Below are positions 31,083-39,888 of a stretch of 64,000 nucleotides of DNA, in pieces. The position numbers and the translations under genes are program-made. The stretch lies in the NCBI GenBank assembly GCA_019359245.1, contig JAHHHR010000001.1, positions 62,001 to 126,000 on the forward strand, given 5' to 3'. A model generated the notes under the pieces. It was not told the DNA's origin and did not search any database. It saw nothing but the letters and a program-made list of their open reading frames with translations. Each line of letters begins with the position of its first letter. Positions within the stretch are counted from its first letter, which is position 1. This DNA comes from Nostoc desertorum CM1-VF14 (GTDB lineage Bacteria; Cyanobacteriota; Cyanobacteriia; Cyanobacteriales; Nostocaceae).

Positions 31083-31928
31083 CTAACTGGGATTATTGGT
31101 TACTGGATTTAGTTGACCCGTCCAAAGGTAAGCTCCAATCTTAGAATACTCCTGAAATCCAATGCGGCGATATATATTTACCCCCATTTGCGAGGCTTGT
31201 AATGTTGCTACATGGTATCCAAGGGCATAAGCTTTGTGCAGTGCAGTTAATACTAGTGCTTTTGCGAATCCCTTTCCTCTTGCTTCTGGCATTGTTGCAA
31301 CAACATAAATACCTGCTACTTGTGAATCTAGATACAATGCTGATGTTACAACAGGCAAACCGTTCCACCAGCCAATAAAACGGATATATTCTTTGGAATC
31401 TATTCCTAAGCTTAACTCTAAGTCATAATAGGCATTATATTCGGAATCAGGAATTTCAAAGCCCACCATTGCAACTCGCACCCAATGCTTGAGGGTTTCG
31501 GGATCTTTAACCTGTGCGATCGCCAAATCTTCTGCCACAAACAACTCCTCAGGTAAAGTCGATAAATCAATCGCCATCACAGGTAATTCACCTGAATTGC
31601 TTAATCCGTGGGCTTCTAAATACTTTCCTAAATCCGGTGGCTGAGTTGCTGTTCCTATCCACCACAACATTGGCAGCTGCTGGGCAATAAAGTAGTTGAG
31701 AGTTTCGGTAATGGTAGCATCGGTTTGATCAGGCTGTAGTTGGGCACAGCAAACACCGTTAAAAAAGGGAAAAGAAATGTCGGTAGAAAAACGAATCAGG
31801 TTAGATTCACAATTGAGTTGGCAATGTGGTGCATGGCCATAGTTCGTCAAGTATGCATACATATTGTTTTCGAGTGCTCTCACTAAGTCAGGTGTCGATA
31901 AATCCTTTAAAATCTGGTTCACCTTCAA
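31083..31928 (-). CDS. GNAT-family N-acetyltransferase
   Basis: 281 residues. The C-terminal half has the GNAT acetyl-CoA site (VVATMPEARGKGFAKALVL, about 211-229) and the typical end VNIYRRIGFQEY. The N-terminal half is a diverged second lobe, as in two-domain GNATs. It transfers an acetyl group from acetyl-CoA to an amine; the substrate is unknown. It is monocistronic by position. Confidence 0.85.
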   Translation of the reverse strand: MKVNQILKDLSTPDLVRALENNMYAYLTNYGHAPHCQLNCESNLIRFSTDISFPFFNGVCCAQLQPDQTDATITETLNYFIAQQLPMLWWIGTATQPPDLGKYLEAHGLSNSGELPVMAIDLSTLPEELFVAEDLAIAQVKDPETLKHWVRVAMVGFEIPDSEYNAYYDLELSLGIDSKEYIRFIGWWNGLPVVTSALYLDSQVAGIYVVATMPEARGKGFAKALVLTALHKAYALGYHVATLQASQMGVNIYRRIGFQEYSKIGAYLWTGQLNPVTNNPS

Positions 31929-32084
31929 ACTCCTAGTACAGAATTACACGAGTGAGCCTAACATTTTTAGCTAGACTACGGGGGGTAAAGTTACGGAAGT
32001 TGTCACTCTTAGGCAAAGTAACCTGTAAGTACTATGAGACAGGCGTTTCAGCTTTTATGATGATTTGGGATAACCATGCCTGCG

Positions 32085-32215
32085 GTGGTCACGTAGCTCT
32101 GCCGTAACACTTCCCTATGGGACGAGCAAACTACGCACACTATCTCGTAGAAAAGGCTTTACGCTCCGCTAAGTAATTCGTAATGGGGATTTATACCCCG
32201 CCACAAAACTTACTG
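32085..32215. repeat. Dispersed repeat cluster in the 31929-32305 gap
   Basis: Pieces ggtcacgtagctctgccgta, tctcgtagaaaaggctttac and gctccgctaagtaattcgta match repeat families seen near 6450 and 11650. I see no gene in the gap. Confidence 0.55.
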
Positions 32216-32305
32216 CTTGTTATTTGCTCTTTACTTAAACCCGCAGAGTTTGGTAAATCCTGATGGGCAATGTCTGCGACAAGCCGCTAAGAGTGTCTAG
32301 GCAAT

Positions 32306-32944
32306 CTACAAAAACAGAGATTGAACAGTCAGATCCTTCAGGGTGATGGTAAAGTTACGCTGTTCTGCTGTGGCAATGAATGAAACGATCGCTTCACACG
32401 CCACGGCTACGGTTAACATTACTAAGTTTCGTGTCAGGGGATAATCACAGACATCATCATTAACCTCAGAAGGGACGCGATAAAGGTCATTCCAAATCAC
32501 TTCTGCATAATCAGCAGATAGCCCAGCATGAAGACAAGGAATGCTTTGTTGTTCAGCATAATTTTTCACTGCTTGACGTGCCACACTATTATCAAAGACA
32601 TCGACAATTAGCTGGCTGTCTTTGAGTTGTTGGGTTGTATTTGCTGATGTTAACTCAAGAGTTTTAGCATCAACTTTAGTACCAATTGCTCGATATAAAT
32701 TGTTCGCCAAAATTTTTGCTTTGAAGGCTCCAACATCAGAACGGTAATAAGGCTGAGTCGAAAGGTTACGCTCTTCAATGCGATCGCGATCGATCACTGT
32801 AAGTTGATCAAAACCAGACCGAGCTAAGTTTTCCGCAATGTTAGCTCCTAATGCTCCAGCGCCACAAATGGTTACAGGATAATTTTTTAGCTTTGCCATC
32901 ACAGCATTGCTGCGGTAAAGCTGTTCGTGAAAAAAGATACTCAT
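32306..32944 (-). CDS. E1-like ThiF/MoeB-family adenylyltransferase
   Basis: 212 residues, short for the family and similar in size to the ThiF proteins of plasmid PRTRC clusters. The Rossmann ATP site is TICGAGALGANIAENLARSG (about 26-45), followed by the E1 motif VIDRDRIEERNLSTQPYY (acidic pair, Arg, Asn-Leu, Gln) and the Lys in GAFKAKIL; DVFDNSVARQAV matches the adenylate-contacting Asp. A Cys in NDDVCDYPLTRN lies where some E1-like proteins keep their thioester Cys. It should adenylate the C-terminal Gly of a small beta-grasp protein. The likely partner is the 66-residue protein encoded at 38015-38215. It lies 8 bp behind the 289-residue-frame gene, so the two are one operon. Confidence 0.85.
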   Translation of the reverse strand: MSIFFHEQLYRSNAVMAKLKNYPVTICGAGALGANIAENLARSGFDQLTVIDRDRIEERNLSTQPYYRSDVGAFKAKILANNLYRAIGTKVDAKTLELTSANTTQQLKDSQLIVDVFDNSVARQAVKNYAEQQSIPCLHAGLSADYAEVIWNDLYRVPSEVNDDVCDYPLTRNLVMLTVAVACEAIVSFIATAEQRNFTITLKDLTVQSLFL

Positions 32945-32952
32945 TGTTCTCG

Positions 32953-33783
32953 CTACTCTTGTTGTTCCATCACACCCACTAAGGATTGCAAGTCAAAATC
33001 GCGATCGCGTCCACTCAGACAAATGCCAGAACTGACAACAGTCAAGTCAACTTTAGCGATCGCGCTAGTGTGGCGAACACCATCAGCAGTTGTCCAATCG
33101 ACTGTCCAATAATCGCCGCGATCGTGGAATTGATTTAATTCACCACCGCCCATCCGCAATGCCTTTGTCAATCGCTTTTCATCTTGTTGGGGTTGAGTAA
33201 AGCCCTCAATGCGCCGCGTTGCTAATTCATACACCGTGCGGATTTCTGGAGCGATGCCCTTAAACTGTAATTCCTCAGCAGAAGAGAGTTGCTTGAGGGC
33301 AGATTGCAGAGTTTCAGAAATTGCCGGATCTGTACGGCGATCGACTTCCTCAAACCAGCAAGACTGTCCATTCCATCGGGCAATAATTTGATCAAAGGTA
33401 ATGCCCTCGGTAACTAAGTGGACTGCGATCGGGTTAACTACCTTCAACCGTTGACGCATATCTACTTCATTTACAGGGTATGCTAACCAAGTTTGTCCCC
33501 GCAGTTGGTGCGCTAACCGCAGTCGTATTTGGGGAAAGTGTTGCAGGTATTCTACAACTTGGGGTAAGTCTGCTTCTTCTACAACCGTTGCTGTCTTCTC
33601 ATCCACAGCCTGAAAGATTCCCCAACCTTCAAATTTACTAGGCTTTGGGCTGAAGGTGTAGATCATCCCGGCTACCCGTGTGCGAACTCGTCCACCTTTG
33701 ACACAGGGGGCGAGGAATTGGGTTGTAGACAATTGTGCTTGTGCGATCGCAATTTGGTTGATTAGCTTAAATATGTTAGTCAT
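32953..33783 (-). CDS. Unrecognised protein of the Ro/E1 cluster
   Basis: 276 residues from the ATG at 33783 (MTNIFKLINQ); a longer frame starts at 33822. Features: FLAPCVKGGRVRTRVAGM near the N-terminus, a beta-rich middle (GWGIFQAVDEKTATVVEEAD; LRGQTWLAYPVNE), and a conserved-looking end RTSAIA-type strands followed by SSGICLSGRDRDFDLQSLVG. There is no membrane helix or signal. Cysteines in APCV, QSCW and GICLSG are present, one of which could be an E2-like active Cys, but that is only a guess from the neighbouring E1-like gene. Structured RNA A lies in its leader. Confidence 0.6.
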   Translation of the reverse strand: MTNIFKLINQIAIAQAQLSTTQFLAPCVKGGRVRTRVAGMIYTFSPKPSKFEGWGIFQAVDEKTATVVEEADLPQVVEYLQHFPQIRLRLAHQLRGQTWLAYPVNEVDMRQRLKVVNPIAVHLVTEGITFDQIIARWNGQSCWFEEVDRRTDPAISETLQSALKQLSSAEELQFKGIAPEIRTVYELATRRIEGFTQPQQDEKRLTKALRMGGGELNQFHDRGDYWTVDWTTADGVRHTSAIAKVDLTVVSSGICLSGRDRDFDLQSLVGVMEQQE

Positions 33784-33917
33784 AACTAATATTAATTTTT
33801 CAAAATAAAGCCACAAATACAACGCTAGAAAGCTGGATCAAATCTAACTTTCTTAATTACGAATTACGTTAGCGTAGCGGTAGAGATGCAGGAGCGTCAT
33901 TACGAATTAATATAATT

Positions 33918-34123
33918 CTGCGTGCAAGTTGGTGGAGCATTGCGTGTTCTCAGTTACTAGAGGGACTCCACTGGTGAGTTGTTACACACTCTTTTAAGGA
34001 TGGCCACTTTTAAGCCTACCTCCCAGGTTCTTCGTACTCCTCGTTCACACACGCCCACTGCATTTGGCAGTGTTACCTTTCCTCTCGTACTAGTATGTAG
34101 GCTCCACGAGTTAGGGCACGCAG
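33918..34123 (-). ncRNA. RNA A: Y-RNA-like stem carrying 23S rRNA sarcin-ricin loop and GTPase-centre mimics
   Basis: Transcribed right to left. The ends pair (CTGCGTGC/GCACGCAG), then GTGGAGC/GCTCCAC above an internal loop with CCCTAAC (5' side) and CAACTTGCAC (3' side), the same scaffold as RNAs C, D and E. Cargo 1: CTAGTACGAGAGGA (34080-34093), 14 bases identical to the universal sarcin-ricin loop of 23S rRNA. Cargo 2: about 57 nt (33971-34027) that follow the L11-binding GTPase-associated centre (E. coli 1051-1108): GGCTTAAAAG holds the A1067 position (34011) and GTGTGTAACAACTC holds A1095/A1096 (33983/33982). Pairs 1092:1099 changed C:G to U:A and the closing helix CCAG:CUGG changed to CUGG:CCAG, so structure is kept. 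A TATAAT lies 7 bases before the 5' end. Confidence 0.8.
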
Positions 34124-34129
34124 GATATT

Positions 34130-34135
34130 ATTATA
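34130..34135 (-). promoter_or_regulatory. -10 box (TATAAT) for RNA A
   Basis: Minus-strand TATAAT ends seven bases before the first paired base of RNA A (34123), the correct spacing for a transcription start there. The -35 region is weak (GACCAC at 17 bp). An inverted repeat aaagtgg-tcg-ccacttt (34151-34167) overlaps the -35 area and may be an operator. Confidence 0.5.
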
Positions 34136-34199
34136 ATACAATATACTACAAAGTGGTCGCCACTTTTCGAGCAAGAGTAATAAAAATTTTGGATTAAGT

Positions 34200-34754
34200 A
34201 TGTACTCACTTCATTTTTCTATTCTAGAAAAAGCTTTGCCTATCATGATTGGTCCTTTGACTGGTGCAATAGTTGGTGGTGTAATTGGATTTTTTTCATC
34301 TAACTTTACTATTAATAAAAATTGGGAAAGGCAAAAGAAATATGAGCAAAATAATATTGCTTTCGCTATGTATCAAGAACTTTACATTCGAGAAAAGCTC
34401 CTAAATAAAATTATTTTAAATCTCAAGGGCAAGCAAAATTTTGAAATAATGTTTATACCTATATACACAGAAAAGGATTTATATTTTATCTTTAGAAAAG
34501 AAATGTCCGCTTTTGATAATAAATTATCAAATAGTATAGTAAAACTTTACGTTTATTTGGAATCTGCTGAGAAACAACGAAAGAGAGTAATGGACTATAT
34601 TGATAATAATTTTTCGCCTGGACAATATGAATTTGAAATTTTGATAGATAAGTTACAAAAAGCTCAAAATGAATTACAAGAATCACTAAAACTGTTTAGA
34701 CAAAATTTTTGTTTTTCGGAAGATAATTTTGCTCAATTAGATGATTTAATATAA
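34200..34754 (+). CDS. Small membrane-anchored helical protein, function unknown
   Basis: 184 residues, AT-rich, on the opposite strand to its cluster. A glycine-rich membrane helix near the N-terminus (IMIGPLTGAIVGGVIGFFSS, about 16-35) precedes a long Lys/Glu/Asn-rich helical region likely to form coiled coil (ENNIAFAMYQE; DKLQKAQNELQESLKLFRQ). No enzymatic motif. It lies between RNA A and the Ro-like gene and, by composition and strand, may be a later arrival. Confidence 0.55.
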   Translation: MYSLHFSILEKALPIMIGPLTGAIVGGVIGFFSSNFTINKNWERQKKYEQNNIAFAMYQELYIREKLLNKIILNLKGKQNFEIMFIPIYTEKDLYFIFRKEMSAFDNKLSNSIVKLYVYLESAEKQRKRVMDYIDNNFSPGQYEFEILIDKLQKAQNELQESLKLFRQNFCFSEDNFAQLDDLI

Positions 34755-34902
34755 ATCTAAGTTTTATAATACAAAAATAAAACTAAGGAGAATTAGCGAA
34801 GTTAGGAAATCGATAGACACCGTTCTAGATTGAATAACAGTAACAAAATTGAAAATGGCACTGCCCAAAAATTTATTTAATGAGCAATGCCACATTCTAA
34901 CC

Positions 34903-36348
<1,446 letters not shown>

Positions 36349-36399
36349 CTAGTTGTGATGGATGAGGAGGCAGATGTTGCACGCGAGGTGATAAAGTCA

Positions 36400-36469
36400 C
36401 CGCGCAAGTTGTAGAAGCATTGTGTATAACTTGTGCAGAGTTATGTAAGCTTCCGCGATCGGGGCGCGG
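36400..36469 (-). ncRNA. RNA B: short Y-like RNA with an anticodon-arm-like hairpin
   Basis: Outer pairing CCGCGC/GCGCGG and GGAAGC/GCTTC, with ACAACTTGCGC on the 3' strand as in the other RNAs (the 5' CCCTAAC is replaced by CCCGATC). The apical hairpin is ATAACT - CTGCACA - AGTTAT: a six-bp stem and seven-base loop with U at position 33 and GCA in the anticodon place (Cys), although position 37 is C. TTACATA and ATACACA flank it, as at the cargo boundary of C and E. It lies 64 bases upstream of the Ro-like start codon. Confidence 0.55.
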
Positions 36470-36519
36470 CAACAACTGCCAGTTTTGATGTAATGTATCG
36501 AAATTGTTGGTACTACTCC

Positions 36520-36779
<260 letters not shown>

Positions 36780-36811
36780 CGTTTTCACCTCCATATTTAA
36801 ATGAAATAAGA

Positions 36812-36969
<158 letters not shown>

Positions 36970-36974
36970 AAATT

Positions 36975-37703
<729 letters not shown>

Positions 37704-37824
37704 TCACATTCTTTAAATGCAGTTGTTCTAATTGAGTTATTATTAAACATGAGTTAGCTAACATCATTGAACTCACCTCTGTATTGAGTAAAGGTTATAG
37801 ATAAATACGATTTAAATAATTGAA

Positions 37825-37983
37825 ATTCCGCACAAGTTAGCAAAGCAGTTTTCACAATTGCCTATACCAATTTGGCAACGCTCCCATCAAAGGGAGCGAC
37901 AGGAATTGTTCGCGTAGCGTTCCCGCAGGGTACCTGCATTCCGTTGCCGGAGTGTGTAGGCTTCACAAGTTAGGGCGCAAAAT
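37825..37983 (-). ncRNA. RNA D: Y-like RNA with a circularly permuted Leu-type tRNA domain
   Basis: Y scaffold: outer stem ATTTTGCGC/GTGCGGAAT, internal loop with CCCTAAC and CTAACTT, second stem GTGAAGC/GCTTTGC. Inside, tRNA parts occur in permuted order: anticodon-stem 3' strand CACACT, long variable arm CCG-GCAA-CGG, T-stem GCAGG/CCTGT (37933-37937/37899-37903), acceptor strand CGCTCCC, linker TTTGAT, acceptor strand GGGAGCG (perfect seven bp), UU at 8-9, D-arm GCC-AAATTGGTATA-GGC, then ATTGTG. Spacings are exactly those of tRNA. D-loop and variable arm resemble tRNA-Leu. The Y stem replaces the anticodon loop, the arrangement reported for YrlA-type bacterial Y RNAs. The T-loop again holds a palindromic repeat. 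Confidence 0.75.
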
Positions 37984-38014
37984 TAAATCTTAAGTCACTG
38001 GATGACTCTGAAAT

Positions 38015-38236
<222 letters not shown>

Positions 38237-38253
38237 TTACGAATTGATATTAG

Positions 38254-38463
38254 TGGATCTGATCGGGATTGAACCGATACCCTCCCTGTGAGAGTTACAC
38301 TCACACCTCGTGCGAGTCGAAAAAGCTGTGGTGTCACACGCAGGAATCACACCTGCAACTTACCGTTTTAAAAACGATTGCTCTACTATTGAGCTAGTAT
38401 GTAAGCTTTTTCTGTTAGGGCACAAGTGACATCCGGGATCTCTGCCGTTAGAGCTACAGACCC
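38254..38463 (-). ncRNA. RNA E outer: tRNA-like fold whose anticodon loop holds a whole Y-like RNA
   Basis: The two halves pair: acceptor GGGTCTG (38457-38463) with CAGATCC (38255-38261), seven pairs including one G:U, discriminator A. UA at 8-9, D-arm GCTC-TAACGGCA-GAGA, anticodon stem CCCGG/CAGGG (four of five pairs), variable AGGGT, T-arm ATCGG-TTCAATC-CCGAT (38262-38278) directly joined to the acceptor. All spacings are those of a tRNA. The anticodon loop is replaced by about 140 nt: the Y-like RNA at 38305-38427 plus a hairpin GTGAG-TGTAACT-CTCAC. It is too short for the group I introns found in cyanobacterial tRNAs. RNase P and RNase Z could trim the outer ends. Confidence 0.7.
38305..38427 (-). 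ncRNA. RNA E inner: Y-like RNA with tRNA-like fold, anticodon UUA
   Basis: Scaffold: CTTGTGC/GCACGAG, internal loop CCCTAAC/CGACTC, stem GAAAAAGCT/AGCTTTTTC. Cargo: TACATAC/GTGTG (five acceptor pairs) with ACCA following the 3' strand, UA at 8-9, D-arm GCTC-AATAGTA-GAGC, anticodon arm ATCGT-TTTTAAA-ACGGT (38362-38378), five-base variable loop, T-arm GCAGG-TGTGATT-CCTGC (38340-38356). The anticodon place reads UUA, complementary to the UAA stop codon; the loop is symmetric AU sequence, so this may not be functional. It shares TACATACTAG and the AAAAAGC stem with RNA C, so the two are recent relatives with different cargo. It lies 90 bases before the ubiquitin-like gene start. Confidence 0.72.
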
Positions 38464-38562
38464 AAATTTGCATAATGCCGATGCTTTTATTGAGGCAATG
38501 TCACCTAACTTGCCGAGAAACTGACTTTTCAGCGTCTACGAAACTTCAGTCGAAGTAGAGTC

Positions 38563-38667
38563 TGGTGAAGCCGTCGGGAATTGTAGGCTTTGCCTTCCCG
38601 TAGGGTACCCGAATCCTCAACCGTCCGTTTGTTGGTTTCGGAGCAGTCGAACACCAATCGCGGCCCC
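38563..38667 (-). ncRNA. RNA F: mini-tmRNA, tRNA-like domain with G3:U70 and encoded CCA
   Basis: 5' GGGGCCGC continues ATTGGTGTTCGACTG and CCGAAACC, following the start of cyanobacterial tmRNA (GGGGCCGC, TGGT, TTCGAC, CGAAA). 3' end CCCGACGGCTTC then ACCA. Acceptor GGGGCCG/CGGCTTC pairs over seven bp and keeps the alanyl-tRNA synthetase identity pair G3:U70 with A73. T-stem TCGGG (38608-38612) / CCCGA (38574-38578). Between them a short helix CAAC/GTTG stands in for the long tmRNA body, so pseudoknots and tag-reading frame are absent. The T-loop contains a palindromic repeat. An outer stem GGCAGTG..CAC/GTG.CATTGCC (38672-38683 with 38494-38504) encloses the domain. It is the first element after the cluster promoter. 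Confidence 0.75.
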
Positions 38668-38780
38668 AAAAGTGAGCACTGCCGAGGGAAGTTGCTAAAC
38701 TAATCCCCACATCGCATCTATACAATTGTTAAGGTTACGAGAGCTTTTAGTTTTGCCTTTTAAGGAGGCTTTTATTTTTC

Positions 38781-38815
38781 TACTACAAGTGTAGTATAAT
38801 CCGACATAATGTCAA
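38781..38815 (-). promoter_or_regulatory. Promoter of the RNA/Ro cluster with operator-like inverted repeat
   Basis: Minus strand: -35 TTGACA (38810-38815), 16-bp spacer, -10 TACACT (38788-38793). A perfect inverted repeat tactac-aagt-gtagta (38781-38796) covers the -10 box, a position suited to a repressor; the TACA...TGTA-type core recalls BlaI/CopY operators, though no such regulator is in the window. Transcription would run into RNA F and onwards to the Ro-like gene. Confidence 0.5.
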
Positions 38816-38894
38816 GGGGATACTACAAATTTCGCATTCTGATGCGAGTTATTTAGTCTGAAAAATTGGCGTGAGAAGCAAATATCTATAAAAA

Positions 38895-39617
38895 TTAAGG
38901 CACTAACGCTAGCACCCCCACAGGAGAACCAGAACCACCACGCAACCTAAGAACCCCGATCGCTAGAGTAGTACCTTTAGGTGGCAGCTGATCCAAATTG
39001 GTGAGATTTTCCAAGACAATGCGCGATTGTTCTAAAACTAGGCGGTTAATAGCAAAACTTTTATCCTGTCCGGGATCTATACCATGAGTATCAATTCCTA
39101 CCCCAACAATTTGGCGTTCATTTAGTAAGAATTGAGCTGCATCGCTGCCAAACCCCGGGAAGTGGGCAATTCCTTGAGCATCATGATTTAAAAATGCACT
39201 TTTATCTAACCATTTATTTTGCCAACCAGTATTCAATATAACTACGCAACCAGGACAAATCTCACCGTATTGTTCTTCCCAAGCTACAACATCAGCAATA
39301 GTCAGGGCATAATCAGCATTAACTGCTGTGGATTGGCGAATATCTATGACCACCGCAGGTACAACCAAGGACTGGGCTGGGTATTGGTCAATTCCTACAG
39401 CAGAACCATGAAAACTGTTAGGGGCGTTGATATGGGTAGCGCTATGTTCCCCCAAACAGAAACGCCGCAGGTAATAGCCATCATTATTTAGTTCAGCCAC
39501 AGTTTCAAATTCTACTGTCGGATCTCCAGACCATTGGGGAATATCTATGTCAATTACATGGCTTAGGTGGATAACGCGTGTGTAGGTGATACTATTTTGA
39601 TTTTGGGGTTGTATCAT
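38895..39617 (-). CDS. Cyclase-family metal-dependent hydrolase (kynurenine formamidase-like)
   Basis: 240 residues, normal for the PF04199-type cyclase family. The opening RVIHLSHVIDIDIPQWSGDP and the metal-site motif GEHSATHINAPNSFHGS correspond to HxGTHxDxPxH, but the usual Asp ligand is Asn and the last His is displaced. Later family blocks PGCVVILNTGW, AQFLLNERQIVGVGIDTHGID and the end are intact. Family members hydrolyse N-formylkynurenine, or related amides and lactones; with the changed ligand the activity is uncertain. Monocistronic. Confidence 0.82.
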   Translation of the reverse strand: MIQPQNQNSITYTRVIHLSHVIDIDIPQWSGDPTVEFETVAELNNDGYYLRRFCLGEHSATHINAPNSFHGSAVGIDQYPAQSLVVPAVVIDIRQSTAVNADYALTIADVVAWEEQYGEICPGCVVILNTGWQNKWLDKSAFLNHDAQGIAHFPGFGSDAAQFLLNERQIVGVGIDTHGIDPGQDKSFAINRLVLEQSRIVLENLTNLDQLPPKGTTLAIGVLRLRGGSGSPVGVLALVP

Positions 39618-39888
39618 CCCAGCCTTCTATTTTATTATTTGTACTCAGGGATTTTTTTCAAAGGTACATAGGGGCAGACTGTTGTAGACATCGCCTGCGC
39701 TGGGCTACATCTACGCGAAGGTAGTACTACTATTACTCCTACTTCCCTGTATTAGAAGAAATAATCCCCCAATTCCTGTAAACTTCAGGTTATTGGGGGT
39801 TCAAATGTTGCAGCAAAAAGTGAATTAATCTTAGTTAACAACCAATAGGTTAAATTTTGGTTAAATTTTGATTAAATTTGTGTAATAT

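Noticed and set aside
33979..34197. 72-codon plus-strand frame across RNA A
   Set aside because: It lies over conserved rRNA-like structure on the other strand and has no ribosome site.
38254..38463. Group I intron in a tRNA anticodon loop
   Set aside because: The insert is about 140 nt and is fully explained by the Y-type stem and a hairpin; it lacks room for the P3-P8 core.
38494..38683. A Y-type scaffold around RNA F
   Set aside because: An outer stem exists, but CCCTAAC/GACTTGCAC motifs are not in the right strands, so F is described without a Y stem.
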